A stretch of DNA of 42,671 bases, taken from IMG/VR virus record IMGVR_UViG_3300034198_011656, positions 1 to 42,671 of that record; one strand, given 5' to 3'. The translations under genes and the position numbers were made by a program. The first letter of the stretch is position 1. Each line of letters starts with the position of its first letter. This DNA is from a virus. Shown here one piece after another: positions 9,101 through 17,082 of this stretch. The notes below the pieces were generated by a model. That model had not been told where the DNA came from, searched no databases, and saw nothing but the letters and a program-made list of their open reading frames with translations.

Positions 9101-9390
9101 ACGATGTAGTAAACAAAAAAGATGATCCATTTGTCAACTGGCTGTACAGTCTTGGCGAAAAGGATAAACAATATAATGAAAAGCTGGTTGTTGATTTTAC
9201 TAATTATAAAACCAAGCAAGGCAAGATGATGGCGCATGTTATTCTGTCTAATGCAGACAAAGAACTAGAGCGACTTATAGTATTTCCCAAGACTTACACA
9301 TTAGCACTTGGGAAAATGAAGCCCGGAACTTGGTGCAAACCAACAATAAGCAAATTAGATGATGGAACAGTATTTATCAAGGAGGTATGA
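6118..9390 (+). CDS. dnaE: C-family DNA polymerase III alpha (DnaE-type)
   Basis: A 1090-residue replicative DNA polymerase. The N-terminal PHP domain has H8-x-H10, D17, TDHGT, the Glu of GLEAY, the His of HIILLAKN, the Cys of LSGC and the D-x-H of TSDCH, so all the usual metal ligands look present. The catalytic palm has GPGRGSAAG, the two Asps of PDIDTDF and the third Asp of KLDALGLK. A helix-hairpin-helix region and a C-terminal OB fold (about 930-1010) follow. The frame is open to 6094, but ATG 6118 matches the usual start of the PHP domain. No separate epsilon exonuclease gene is visible in this window. Confidence 0.95.
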   Translation: MNDLVHLHVHSHYSLMDGLCSPHELMQAAKNLGHTALAITDHGTLSSHRDMQKAGRELGVKPILGLEAYISETDRFDKRDIKNRDDNTQVYNHIILLAKNQIGLKNLQTMSEIAWTEGFYRKPRIDMELLTEYGEGIIVLSGCLNGLISKAIERGDMEKAESIAKWFKDRFGDDFYIEVQPHNPIEINKPLLDIADKLNIKPVTTSDCHFATSSQRALEEILLILSTKPNVNREYNYENTKKMTMFERLNSIYPDRPISFQDIDVYLQNRSEAQEWYNNSGISRTDIYDNTLEIADKIEEYEYYENLSLLPVPKKSAIVQLEEMCNAKLSEMGLSSKIYNTRLMEELEVIRNKDFASYFLIVADMVNWAKENDILVGPGRGSAAGSLVCYLLGITNVDPIEYDLLFFRFINPDRNDFPDIDTDFMDRRRGEVKEYLRKKFKNVASISTFQYFKDKGVVRDVARVFSVPLAEVDKTLKNIESFEDFENSPNTLDFRNKYPEVLEFATQLRGRIRGVGMHAAGVVVSKEPISNFAPIETRNDTSDSVSGRVPVVAYDMDNCAELGLIKLDALGLKTLSVIYDTLKSIEKRTGKTIDLDKIKFNDKAIFEDLSAGFTKGVFQAEATPYTNLLVKMGVDSFEDLVASNALVRPGAMNTVGKSYVDRKKGKEDITFVHEIMKPFTSRTYGVIIYQEQVMQACVHLGGMSWSEADKVRKIIGKKKDAKEFDEFRDKFIEGASAHITKKAAEHLWHDFEAHAGYSFNRSHAVAYSMLSYYCSYFKHYFPIDFVFGLLKNEKDKDTRTEYLLEAKRLGIKVLLPHVNESDLDFSVKGDSIRFGLNNIKYISDNIASKLIAQGPYKSYAHLLEVAKAKGSGINSRAIQALNAIGAAAFDDNPRTGNESDNLYEYLSIPKFDTRGITPYLRAQVNPLSDFLETGCFVLMAMVKSIKKGKGWSRVELVDDTGTVGIFHDENTKIESNNMYMFLVGDNRIHKYVTIDDVVNKKDDPFVNWLYSLGEKDKQYNEKLVVDFTNYKTKQGKMMAHVILSNADKELERLIVFPKTYTLALGKMKPGTWCKPTISKLDDGTVFIKEV

Positions 9391-9611
9391 TGTCATCAGA
9401 AGATCAAGGAATTGATTTAACAATTGAGCAAATTCTTGCTGCAATTCTAAAAACAGTCGGTAGGGTAGTAATTACCAAAGAGACATTTCTTGCTGACTAC
9501 ACAAATGCAAATATTAGATTTCAAGAGCTTAGTGAAAACACAGTTGCTATTGAACTAACCACTTTGGAGGAAACAGATGATTCTGGAACGACTAGCACAG
9601 TTGATGCATGA
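9390..9611 (+). CDS. Small acidic protein of unknown function
   Basis: A 73-residue acidic protein. An ATG at 9387 overlaps the polymerase stop and a second ATG at 9390 is better spaced from the GGAGG at 9381-9385, so the second is preferred. No domain was recognised. Its 3' end overlaps the next gene by 35 bases in another frame, so the two are likely translationally coupled. Confidence 0.55.
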   Translation: MSSEDQGIDLTIEQILAAILKTVGRVVITKETFLADYTNANIRFQELSENTVAIELTTLEETDDSGTTSTVDA

Positions 9612-9897
9612 TACCGCGAAGGAAAAAGGTTTCTGGGATGGTGAATATAACTACGATAAGGTTGGCAACAAGTTAGCGCTTGTTCACTCTGAAGTTACAG
9701 AGGTACTTGAAGCAATTAGAAAAGACAAAGGTCAGCTTGCAGTAGTAGAAGAAATGGCTGATGTAATTATTCGACTACTTGATATTTATCAAGCCATGAA
9801 AGAGCATGGAGACATTTCAATATCTATTGAAAAAGTTTTGAAGGAAAAGATGGAAAAAAATAAAAAGCGCGACAAGCTTCACGGCAATAAGTTTTAG
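9577..9897 (+). CDS. MazG-like nucleotide pyrophosphohydrolase
   Basis: A 106-residue all-alpha NTP pyrophosphohydrolase. The family metal-binding pattern is visible as E39-x2-E42 in SEVTEVLEA and E59-x2-D62 in EEMADVIIR. Such enzymes hydrolyse (d)NTPs to the monophosphate and pyrophosphate. In phages they are thought to shape nucleotide pools or remove non-canonical nucleotides. It starts inside the preceding gene behind a GGAGG site and precedes recA. Confidence 0.85.
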   Translation: MILERLAQLMHDTAKEKGFWDGEYNYDKVGNKLALVHSEVTEVLEAIRKDKGQLAVVEEMADVIIRLLDIYQAMKEHGDISISIEKVLKEKMEKNKKRDKLHGNKF

Positions 9898-9904
9898 GAG
9901 ATAA

Positions 9905-10903
9905 ATGTTACCCGAAGATATTTTAGCTAAGCTTGACCCCAAAACTAGACAAAGGGTTCAGCTTGCAACAGAAGTTGAAGTAGAAAAACAAAAGACTCCA
10001 AGCATTGGTTTGAATATTGCCCTAAAAGGCGGATTCGGTTTTGGTCGCCAGATTCTTATTTGGGGGAACAAGTCAGCAGGTAAGTCATCATTCTGTTTGC
10101 AAATGATTGCTGAGGCTCAAAAGAATGGAAAGACTTGCGCGTGGATTGATGCTGAAGCATCATATTCTGCTGAATGGGCGGAAAAATTGGGTGTTGATTC
10201 ATCTAAACTTATTTATTCTTCAGCAAAAACCATTAATGATATGGTTGATGTTGCAGTCCAATTAATGGATGCACAAGTAGATGTTATTGTTGTAGACTCT
10301 ATTTCGGCACTACTTCCTGCTATCTATTTTGAGAAAGACGGCGAGGAGCTGAAGAACTTACAAGACACCAAGCAGATTGGTGCAGAAGCAAAGGATATGA
10401 CGCATGCAGTTAAAATGCTCAATTACGCAAACAAGAAAACTCTACTTGTTCTTATCTCACAACAACGAAACCAGTTTGGAAGCATGCATGCTTCCCACAT
10501 ACCCACTGGTGGAATGGCAGTCAAATTCTTCTCGTCCACTGTTATTAAGCTATGGTCCTCAGAGGCTGAGGCTAACGCTATTAAGAGTGGTGTTGCAGTT
10601 GGCGACAAGATTATTGAACAAAAAGTCGGGCGACCAGTCAATTGGATTGTTGATTACAACAAGCTCGGACCTCCCAATCTTTCAGGTCAATACGACTTCT
10701 ACTATCAAGGGGAAGCAGTTGGAGTGGATACAGTAGGAGAAGTCCTAGATGTTTCAGAAATGATGGGTATTGTTCAGCGAGGCGGTTCGTGGTACACAAT
10801 TGAAGAAGAAAGATTGCAAGGTCGTGTAAAAGCTGTTGACTATTTGCGAGACAATCCAAAAATTGTAGAATCTCTCAAGGAAAAAATTTATGGGAAAGTA
10901 TAG
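9905..10903 (+). CDS. recA: RecA-family recombinase
   Basis: A 332-residue strand-exchange ATPase for phage DNA recombination and repair. Walker A is GNKSAGKS at residues 54-61, the catalytic-Glu region is WIDAEASYS, and Walker B is VDVIVVDSISALLP. The ISQQRNQFG segment matches the RecA loop-1 region, and the KFFSST/IKLW stretch follows it. It is close in length to bacterial RecA (about 350) but lacks the extended acidic C-terminus. An AGGAG site precedes the ATG. With the Cas4-like nuclease and RuvC-like protein downstream it forms a recombination module. Confidence 0.93.
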   Translation: MLPEDILAKLDPKTRQRVQLATEVEVEKQKTPSIGLNIALKGGFGFGRQILIWGNKSAGKSSFCLQMIAEAQKNGKTCAWIDAEASYSAEWAEKLGVDSSKLIYSSAKTINDMVDVAVQLMDAQVDVIVVDSISALLPAIYFEKDGEELKNLQDTKQIGAEAKDMTHAVKMLNYANKKTLLVLISQQRNQFGSMHASHIPTGGMAVKFFSSTVIKLWSSEAEANAIKSGVAVGDKIIEQKVGRPVNWIVDYNKLGPPNLSGQYDFYYQGEAVGVDTVGEVLDVSEMMGIVQRGGSWYTIEEERLQGRVKAVDYLRDNPKIVESLKEKIYGKV

Positions 10904-11075
10904 TGATTTTATCAAGCCGTTAAAACCAAAAGGACAATTGCCAAAAATGATTGGTGTTTACGGATGCCAGTCTTGCAGTGCTGAGGTTGATCATGCATGG
11001 TTTGATGAGTTTAAGGGCAGACTTTTTTGGTTTTGCCCAGAAGGACACGAATCGGAGATTAAGGTAAATGTCTGA
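10890..11075 (+). CDS. Zinc-ribbon microprotein
   Basis: A 61-residue protein with C-x2-C (GCQSC) and, about 21 residues later, C-x3-H (FCPEGH), a plausible single zinc site. It overlaps the end of recA by 14 bases and the next gene by eight, so it is part of the same operon. Function unknown; a small adaptor for the recombination or replication machinery is possible but unproven. Confidence 0.6.
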   Translation: MGKYSDFIKPLKPKGQLPKMIGVYGCQSCSAEVDHAWFDEFKGRLFWFCPEGHESEIKVNV

Positions 11076-11379
11076 AAGGTCAGAGGCTAAAAGGGACGGG
11101 GCTAAACAGCAAAAAAATTCAGGTAGAGGCAAGTTTTTAAAAGGAGATGCCACTTGGAAAAACTTTGTTGTAGATTACAAAGAATATGAAAATTCTATAT
11201 CTGTTTCCCCTTCTATCTGGGCTAAAATATGTACAGATACTTTCAAGGTTGATAGAAACAAACATCCAGTATTAAAATTAATACTAGGAAGTAAAAATAA
11301 AACAAGACTCGCAGTGATAGAATGGTCTCTGCTAGAAGAATTAATAGAATGCTGGGAGGAAAAGCATGGAGGACTTTAA
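11068..11379 (+). CDS. Conserved protein of unknown function
   Basis: A 103-residue protein with a basic, disordered-looking N-terminus (about 1-27) and a compact C-terminal part. The C-terminal part contains SPSIWAKICTDTF, HPVLKLILG and RLAVIEWSLLEELIE, a strand/helix alternation consistent with a folded domain. No family name can be given. It overlaps neighbours on both sides, which supports translation as part of the operon. Confidence 0.6.
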   Translation: MSERSEAKRDGAKQQKNSGRGKFLKGDATWKNFVVDYKEYENSISVSPSIWAKICTDTFKVDRNKHPVLKLILGSKNKTRLAVIEWSLLEELIECWEEKHGGL

Positions 11380-11545
11380 CTGGGAAGATTTTTATAAATG
11401 GCATCAGTATGGCGTAAAAATGGGCTGGGTCACACAAGGCTTTTGCTCCACTCATGATGCTGATCCATACATGACGGAAGAAGAAATGAAAGAGTGGGAT
11501 GAAGGCGGTGATCCTTGTTGTCCAGTGATCAAAGTTCTATTCTAG
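11366..11545 (+). CDS. 59-residue Cys-containing phage microprotein
   Basis: An ATG overlapping the end of the preceding gene opens a 59-codon frame ending in TAG at 11543. The product has GWVTQGFC-STHDADPYMTEE, then W-D-E-G-G-D-P-C-C-P-V. This arrangement recurs in small proteins of actinobacteriophages, to my recollection. The His/Asp and Cys residues could bind a metal. A GGGAGGA stretch a few bases upstream serves as ribosome site. Function unknown. Confidence 0.6.
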   Translation: MEDFNWEDFYKWHQYGVKMGWVTQGFCSTHDADPYMTEEEMKEWDEGGDPCCPVIKVLF

Positions 11546-11850
11546 AATCTATAAGCAAAGTTACCGAATTCAATGATATAAATGAGTTCATGAATGATCC
11601 AGATCTTGACACAGCACTAGAACTTATGATAAAATTGATCGCTAAACCTGATGTTCCGGCAGCAAAAGCTCCAGAATTGATTGTTAAATTGCAATCTTTA
11701 AGCGCTAAATTTTCAATGTTGGCGCGATACTATACCACCTTTGAAAAAGGTGGGGACGCAGCAAAAAGAAAGAATGTCTATTACACTGCTTCAGATTCAA
11801 TAGATAAGCTTGTAGATGCTGTTAAATATTCAGCGAAATTTGGTGTATAA
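11515..11850 (+). CDS. Helical protein of unknown function
   Basis: A 111-residue, largely helical protein beginning at a TTG (11515 or 11518) that overlaps the preceding gene by about 30 bases. The pattern ESISKVTEFNDINEFMNDPD and KFSMLARYYTTFEKG resembles a family of small phage proteins of unknown role found near recombination nucleases. An alternative start is ATG 11590, which would remove the conserved-looking N-terminus, so the upstream TTG is preferred. It ends at 11850, directly before the nuclease. Confidence 0.6.
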   Translation: MLSSDQSSILESISKVTEFNDINEFMNDPDLDTALELMIKLIAKPDVPAAKAPELIVKLQSLSAKFSMLARYYTTFEKGGDAAKRKNVYYTASDSIDKLVDAVKYSAKFGV

Positions 11851-11851
11851 A

Positions 11852-12631
11852 TTGGGAAGAAAAATAATCGGAAATCTTAAATTCAAGAAGGCAGATGAAG
11901 GAACTTTTGACGCTAATGAATTTGCATCACTATTAGAAAAAGTGTATGAGGGTGACGGCAATCAAAGTGGATTTAAGAAGAAAACAACATTTAGCCCTAG
12001 CACAGTAGGGTATGGTCACGGCAATTGTCCAAGGTATTGGTTTATTGCTTTTGAGGGTGCAGAGTTTGAAGAAAAATTTGATGCTATGGCAAGAGCCAAT
12101 ATGGAAAATGGAAAGATGGCACATGACCGTATTCAAGCAAAAATGCAGCTCACTGGCAAGGTGAAGTTTCTTGAAGAAGAAGTAAAGAATGAAGACCCAC
12201 CAATTAGGGGATTCATTGACTTAGGACTTGATTGGGACGGCAACGAGATTATCGGTGAGATTAAAACAGCCAAGGAAGAAGTTTATGCTCACAAGCAATC
12301 TAGCATGAAGCCATCTCCCAATCATTTGCTTCAAATTCTTACATATATGAAAATCCGTAAAGCAGAGCAAGGTTTTATGTTTTATGAGAACAAGAATGAT
12401 CAAAGCTTTTTAATTATTCCAGTCAATATGAATAAAACAAATGAAGAGCTGATTAATTATGTATTTGATTGGATGCGAGAAGTAAGAAAAGTTTGGGAAG
12501 ATAAAACACTTCCAAACAGACCATTCACAAAGTCTGCATCAGCATGCACTTATTGCCCAATAAAAAAGACTTGCTGGAAGCAACTTGGCGATGGGGAGAT
12601 TGAAATTCAAGCTTTGGTGACACCGAAATGA
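11852..12631 (+). CDS. Cas4/RecB-like PD-(D/E)XK nuclease with Fe-S cluster
   Basis: A protein of about 260 residues with a RecB-type nuclease fold. With the TTG at 11852 as start, a His lies in the MAHDR helix, D123 is in GFIDLG, and E136-x-K138 is in GEIKTA, which together form the PD-(D/E)XK active site. C59 (NCPRYW) plus C232-x2-C235 and C241 (CTYCPIKKTC) match the four-Cys 4Fe-4S pattern of Cas4/AddB-type nucleases. There is no CRISPR array or other cas gene here, so DNA end processing for recombination is more likely than adaptation. In-frame starts at 11816 and 11843 remain possible; no ribosome site decides. Confidence 0.82.
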   Translation: MGRKIIGNLKFKKADEGTFDANEFASLLEKVYEGDGNQSGFKKKTTFSPSTVGYGHGNCPRYWFIAFEGAEFEEKFDAMARANMENGKMAHDRIQAKMQLTGKVKFLEEEVKNEDPPIRGFIDLGLDWDGNEIIGEIKTAKEEVYAHKQSSMKPSPNHLLQILTYMKIRKAEQGFMFYENKNDQSFLIIPVNMNKTNEELINYVFDWMREVRKVWEDKTLPNRPFTKSASACTYCPIKKTCWKQLGDGEIEIQALVTPK

Positions 12632-12918
12632 TGATTTGTGAATATGAGGATTGCGGCAATAAGTTCAAGCCCAAGACACATAATCAAAAATATTGCTCTG
12701 ACGAATGTTGTAGAACCGCAACTAATTTAAAGATTAAAGAAAAGTATTATAAGAATAAAGCTAGGCTTCGCGGTGAAACTAGATATTGTAAAAATAAAGG
12801 TTGTGAAGAAAGACTGAGCAGATATAACGAATCAGATTTCTGCACAATTTGTGATGCTAAGGCAGTGGGTAAAGAAAAAAGACTCCTGCTAGAAATGCTT
12901 AAAAATGTCAATATCTGA
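12628..12918 (+). CDS. Double zinc-finger protein
   Basis: A 96-residue, Lys-rich protein with two Cys clusters. The first is C-x4-C, followed by YCSDECC; the second has YCKNKGC, then FCTICD. Between them is a basic helix (KIKEKYYKNKARL). This suggests two small zinc modules and nucleic-acid binding. It overlaps the nuclease stop by four bases (ATGA) and the resolvase start by 14 bases, so it is in the same operon. No specific family can be named. Confidence 0.65.
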   Translation: MMICEYEDCGNKFKPKTHNQKYCSDECCRTATNLKIKEKYYKNKARLRGETRYCKNKGCEERLSRYNESDFCTICDAKAVGKEKRLLLEMLKNVNI

Positions 12919-13474
12919 TTTAAAAAAGAAAAAGTCCAATAGAATTCTGGGTGTAGATGCTAGTACAAACAGCATAGCTTTTTGTGTTATTGATAATAAA
13001 AAAGTTATTTCCTATGGTGAAATAAACTTTGAGGGTGAAAATATTTATAAAAGGATACTGGATGCAAAACGAAAAATGGCAGCACTTAGCAATGGTGGTT
13101 TTCTTTCTGTGGATTTTGTCGCGCTGGAAGCAGCTGTAAGTGTAAAAAGCGTACATACGGGAATCAAAATGGCTTATGTTTTTGGTGCTATAATGGGAGA
13201 AATACTAGACGACCACATAGAAGTTGTTGAGGTACATCCAATCACTTGGCAGTCTTTCATTGGAAATAAGAATTTTACAAAAGCGCAAAAAGAAGATATC
13301 AAAAAGCAGTATCCCGAAAAAACAGAGAATTGGTACAAAGCTAAAGTGCGGGAGATAAGAAAAGGAATCACAAATGAGTTTGCTAAAAAGCATGGTGTTA
13401 CTACTAGCTCCGATAATGTTTCTGACGCTTTTGGCATCGCTTGGTATGCTTCTCACGAGATAGCGGGTAGATAA
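12905..13474 (+). CDS. RuvC-like Holliday junction resolvase
   Basis: A 189-residue RNase H-fold nuclease of the RuvC type. The four-carboxylate active site is visible: D18 in ILGVDAS, E75 in VALEAAV, and D170/D174 in SSDNVSDAFGIAW. It probably resolves branched DNA during replication and packaging. It follows a Cas4-like nuclease and RecA, a common phage recombination set. It is about the length of bacterial RuvC (about 170) with a short Lys-rich N-terminal extension. Confidence 0.85.
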   Translation: MSISDLKKKKSNRILGVDASTNSIAFCVIDNKKVISYGEINFEGENIYKRILDAKRKMAALSNGGFLSVDFVALEAAVSVKSVHTGIKMAYVFGAIMGEILDDHIEVVEVHPITWQSFIGNKNFTKAQKEDIKKQYPEKTENWYKAKVREIRKGITNEFAKKHGVTTSSDNVSDAFGIAWYASHEIAGR

Positions 13475-13620
13475 TGAAGGTTTATGAATCTAAAACATGG
13501 TTGTATGACAGATATGTCGTAAGAAAAATGAATATTGTTGAAATAGCTAAAGAAGCTGGATGCAGCCACATGACAATACAAAGATATCTAGAGAAGTTCG
13601 GACTAATCAGAAAGAGATAA
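13474..13620 (+). CDS. 48-residue helix-turn-helix microprotein
   Basis: The ATG shares one base with the stop of the RuvC-like gene (TAATG), and the frame runs 48 codons to TAA at 13618. The product contains WLYDRYVVRKMNIVEIAKEA, then GCSHMTIQRYLEKFG. This is the classic shape of a resolvase/Hin-type helix-turn-helix and nearly the whole protein. It could be a DNA-binding regulator or a remnant of a larger recombinase. The small size and coupling favour a real gene. Confidence 0.65.
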   Translation: MKVYESKTWLYDRYVVRKMNIVEIAKEAGCSHMTIQRYLEKFGLIRKR

Positions 13621-13621
13621 A

Positions 13622-14377
13622 ATGGCTAAGTACTACGACATCAACACTGCTATGAAAAGTTTTGGGGACAATGAGATCCCTATTATTATTCCAACATTCA
13701 ATCAAATAACATATGCAAAGCATATGGTTGACCAACTAACAGCGTTGGGTATTGATAATTTTGTCATTTCAGATAACAATTCAACTTATCCTCCCATGCT
13801 GGAATGGCTAGACAAAGTTTCAGAAAAATCAAGAGTGATCCACCTTGGCTACAATCTAGGACCAAGAGTTTACTCTGAAATTTTTGAAGTTCTTGCAATG
13901 ATGCCCGACTGGTTTATTGTTACAGACCCGGACTTGATTTTCAATAAAAACTTGCCAAGTACTTTTATTGACGATATGATAGAAGCTTGTTCATACTATC
14001 AGTTCCCCAAAATTGGTTTTGCAATGGAGATATTCAATGAAGAGGCATCAAGCAAATTCTTCAACAAGGAACTAGTACACCACTGGGAGTCAAGATATTG
14101 GATGAACCAAATTGGAGCTATGAGGGATGGAAGTCCTATTTACTCTGCTGCAATTGATACTACTTTTGCATTGCACAATACAGGAATTTTAAATGATGAA
14201 GTCATGAGAGCAGGCGGAACTACAATGGTTAGATCAGCCAGAATTGCCGGAAACTATGCCTGCGAACACATGGGCTGGTGGCAAAATCAACCCATGACTG
14301 AAGATGAGTTTGAATATTACAAAAGCGTCCAGACATGGGCTAGCACTGAGAATGAAAAGAAAAGGATGGGATTGTGA
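13622..14377 (+). CDS. GT-A glycosyltransferase
   Basis: A 251-residue protein with a nucleotide-sugar-binding GT-A fold: IPIIIPTFNQ at the N-terminus, VISDNNSTYPPM, then the metal-binding D-x-D in VTDPDLIF. The pattern resembles family 2-like transferases. Donor and acceptor cannot be read from the sequence. It is coupled by a four-base overlap to a second glycosyltransferase, and an RmlB-like dehydratase follows, so the three may act together to decorate a surface or virion component. Confidence 0.8.
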   Translation: MAKYYDINTAMKSFGDNEIPIIIPTFNQITYAKHMVDQLTALGIDNFVISDNNSTYPPMLEWLDKVSEKSRVIHLGYNLGPRVYSEIFEVLAMMPDWFIVTDPDLIFNKNLPSTFIDDMIEACSYYQFPKIGFAMEIFNEEASSKFFNKELVHHWESRYWMNQIGAMRDGSPIYSAAIDTTFALHNTGILNDEVMRAGGTTMVRSARIAGNYACEHMGWWQNQPMTEDEFEYYKSVQTWASTENEKKRMGL

Positions 14378-14979
14378 AAAGACCTAAATTTTCTATTATT
14401 GCAGTGGACTATGAGTTTCATGTCCCACGCGATGGAATGAGAAGGGGTTTGCAATCTCTTACAGATCAAACATTCAAAGATTATGAATTAATCATTTGTC
14501 ACGATGGTCCAAAGGCTATTCCATACGAGCAAGAAATTGATTTTGAAGCAATGGGTCTTGACCCAATAATTATCAATACTGACGAAAGAATGCAAGACTG
14601 GGGTCATTGGTCAAGAGACAAAGCTATGCGTATGGCTACAGGTCAATACTTTTTCCAGTTTAATATTGACAATTTTATGTATCCTGACTGCTTAGAAAAG
14701 TTGTCAGAGCATATTGATAGAATGTCAGCCCTAGTTACAATTTTTCATATCAAGCATTTCAAAGTGCCGTGGTTCCCTTGGGCGACAGAAAGATTTACTG
14801 GAACCCCTCCAATTGCAAGGTACATTGATGCTATGCAATTAGTTGCTCACCGCAGAGTGTGGGAAGAAATGGGATATTGGTATGATAAGTCATTTTGTGG
14901 TGATGGATTCATTTATGAGGAAATCTGTAAAAGATACCCTTGGACTGAATTGCCAGAATTGCTAGGAGAAAATTATTAA
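14374..14979 (+). CDS. GT2-family glycosyltransferase
   Basis: A 201-residue GT-A protein with a GTG start that overlaps the preceding gene by four bases. SIIAVDYEF, GLQSLTDQTFKDYELIICHDG and the DKAMRMATGQYFFQFNIDN segment are the nucleotide-binding and metal-binding elements of GT2 enzymes. The canonical D-x-D is replaced by N-I-D-N, so metal binding may be altered. It is short for the family (usually 240 or more), and the C-terminal acceptor part is small. Confidence 0.78.
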   Translation: MKRPKFSIIAVDYEFHVPRDGMRRGLQSLTDQTFKDYELIICHDGPKAIPYEQEIDFEAMGLDPIIINTDERMQDWGHWSRDKAMRMATGQYFFQFNIDNFMYPDCLEKLSEHIDRMSALVTIFHIKHFKVPWFPWATERFTGTPPIARYIDAMQLVAHRRVWEEMGYWYDKSFCGDGFIYEEICKRYPWTELPELLGENY

Positions 14980-15015
14980 TATGATATTATTAGGCATCAA
15001 GAGAATGGAGAAGTA

Positions 15016-16026
15016 ATGAAAAGAGTATTATTGACAGGAGCTTCAGGATTTGTCGGAAGCCATGTATTGAGACACATTATTGTAAACACAGATTGGTATG
15101 TTGTATGCCCTACAACATTCACCCACAAAGGACTTCAGGACAGAATTCGCGTTGTCCTAGATGATATTCCAGATGCATACAAACGAGTCAAGGTAATTCG
15201 TTGTGATTTCACATCACCAATTTCACCTATTACCGCGCACGAGTTCGGCAAGATTGATTATGTAATCAATGTCGCAAGTGAATCCCATGTTGATCGAAGC
15301 ATTGAGTATCCTGCTCCTTTCATCATTAACAATGTTTCTCTTATTTGCCACTTGTTGGACTGGGCTAGAATTGCTCAGCCAGAGAAGTTTTTGCAGGTAT
15401 CAACCGATGAGGTCTATGGTCCTGCCCCAGCTGGATATGCACACCAAGAGTGGGTAGACCAGCATTTCCCAAGCAATCCATATTCTGCTAGCAAAGCAGC
15501 CCAAGAGGATATTTGTTTCTCCTACTGGCGCACATATGGAATTCCTATGGCTATCACTAACACAATGAATATCATTGGTGAGACTCAAGACCCAGAGAAG
15601 TTTATGCCAATGACAATCAAGCGTGTACTAAGCGGAGAAAAGATGTCTATTCACGCTTCCCCAACTGGTGAAGTTGGTAGCCGCTTTTACCTTCACGCAA
15701 GAAACCAAGCAGATGGTCTTTTGCATGTCCTAAGCCAGTCCTTCCGTCCTTACGGAGAAGTTGATACCCCAGAGCGTTTCCACATTGTCGGTGAACGCGA
15801 GGTAAATAACTTGGAGATGGCACAGATGATTGCTGCCGCTGTAGGCAAGCCATTAAATTATGAATTAGTTGATTTCCACTCTTCTCGTCCCGGTCACGAT
15901 TTGCGTTATGCTCTTGACGGAAAGAAGATGGCGGAGTCTGGTTGGAGCCTTCCAATCCCTCTAGAAGAATCTATTAATAGAACAGTTAAGTGGACACTTG
16001 ACCACCCAGAGTGGCTAAACATCTAA
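15016..16026 (+). CDS. dTDP-glucose 4,6-dehydratase-like epimerase/dehydratase
   Basis: A 336-residue extended short-chain dehydrogenase with a Rossmann NAD-binding motif (TGASGFVGSH), the RmlB-like stretch ASESHVDRSI, the catalytic STDEVYG and the Y-x3-K of YSASKAAQ. The family converts nucleoside-diphosphate sugars to 4-keto-6-deoxy intermediates. RmlB is the closest fit, but related UDP-sugar enzymes share these motifs, so the substrate is not certain. No rmlA, rmlC or rmlD gene is visible nearby, so the product must feed another enzyme or a host pathway. A GGAG site precedes the ATG. Confidence 0.82.
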   Translation: MKRVLLTGASGFVGSHVLRHIIVNTDWYVVCPTTFTHKGLQDRIRVVLDDIPDAYKRVKVIRCDFTSPISPITAHEFGKIDYVINVASESHVDRSIEYPAPFIINNVSLICHLLDWARIAQPEKFLQVSTDEVYGPAPAGYAHQEWVDQHFPSNPYSASKAAQEDICFSYWRTYGIPMAITNTMNIIGETQDPEKFMPMTIKRVLSGEKMSIHASPTGEVGSRFYLHARNQADGLLHVLSQSFRPYGEVDTPERFHIVGEREVNNLEMAQMIAAAVGKPLNYELVDFHSSRPGHDLRYALDGKKMAESGWSLPIPLEESINRTVKWTLDHPEWLNI

Positions 16027-16035
16027 AGGAGAGAA

Positions 16036-17082
16036 ATGCAGCTATATAAGCAAAACGAACAGCTTTGTTTTGATGATATTTTGTTGGTCCCACAAGCATC
16101 TGAAGTAGTCTCAAGAAAAGACATACACTTGGGTATGCAGATTGGATATGGCAAGTACGAGATTGATCTTCCATTTCCAGTAATTTCTGCACCAATGGAC
16201 ACAGTATGTGAGTCGGATATGGCATTAGAGATCGCAAAATTTGGCGGGCTTGGAATTATCCATAGATATCTTGATATCGAAAGACAGAGAGATGAGGTAT
16301 TCAAGGTAGCCAAAGAAGGTTTTCTAGTTGGAGCAGCAGTTTCTATCAAGGATGCAGAAGGCAACCAAGACGATATTTATAAATTGGTAAATGCTGGTGC
16401 AGGGGTAATTCTTCTTGATGTTGCAAATGGTCACAGTGTTTATGCTATTGACGCTGTTAGAAAAATAAAGCAAAAGTTTAAAATACATGTCATGGCTGGA
16501 AATGTTTCTACATGGGATGGATTTTTAAGTCTATCAATTGCTGGAGCAGACTCTATTCGCGTTGGAATTGGTGGAGGCTCTTGCTGCACAACCAGAATTG
16601 TTACTGGTCACGGAATGCCCACCTTGGCTTCCATTATGGATGTAAAAGAAATGCTTGACAGAATGGATGTTCCAACATCAATTATTGCAGACGGCGGAAT
16701 CAGAAATACTGGAGACATGATTAAATCATTCGCAGCTGGTGCAGATGCAGTAATGGTAGGTTCCATGCTTGCTGGACATGAAGAGTCCCCCGGACAAAAA
16801 GAATATACTGAAAATGGAACCTTTAAAACATTTCGTGGAATGGCAAGTGAAGATGCACAGATTGATTGGCGCGGAGAAGTTTCTGTTGCTGAAGGCATTT
16901 CAACAAAAATTAATTATAAGGGTGAAGTCATAAATACCCTGAAAGAAATTAAGGGTGGTCTGTCAAGTGGTTGTTCTTATTCAGGAGTAACAAATCTTAA
17001 TGATTTGCCATATAATTCACAGTACATCAAGGTTTCTACAATGAGCAATAAGGAGAGTCACCCACATGGGAAAAATGCCTAA
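16036..17082 (+). CDS. IMP dehydrogenase/GMP reductase family enzyme
   Basis: A 348-residue TIM-barrel enzyme of guanine nucleotide metabolism. The substrate-cysteine loop is GGSCCTTR with C184 in the catalytic place, preceded by the phosphate-binding VGIGGG and followed by [12 protein letters not shown]. It lacks the CBS domain pair of most IMP dehydrogenases. FRGMASED and [12 protein letters not shown] resemble GMP reductase, whereas VAEGI resembles IMP dehydrogenase. Reaction direction (IMP to XMP, or GMP to IMP) is therefore undecided. Guanine supply would matter here because the 28.8-31.9 kb genes use GDP-sugars. Confidence 0.88.
   Translation: MQLYKQNEQLCFDDILLVPQASEVVSRKDIHLGMQIGYGKYEIDLPFPVISAPMDTVCESDMALEIAKFGGLGIIHRYLDIERQRDEVFKVAKEGFLVGAAVSIKDAEGNQDDIYKLVNAGAGVILLDVANGHSVYAIDAVRKIKQKFKIHVMAGNVSTWDGFLSLSIAGADSIRVGIGGGSCCTTRIVTGHGMPTLASIMDVKEMLDRMDVPTSIIADGGIRNTGDMIKSFAAGADAVMVGSMLAGHEESPGQKEYTENGTFKTFRGMASEDAQIDWRGEVSVAEGISTKINYKGEVINTLKEIKGGLSSGCSYSGVTNLNDLPYNSQYIKVSTMSNKESHPHGKNA

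Noticed and set aside
11852-12631. CRISPR adaptation module (Cas4-like gene)
   Set aside because: No array, repeats, Cas1 or Cas2 are present, and the gene sits with RecA and RuvC-like genes in a recombination block.
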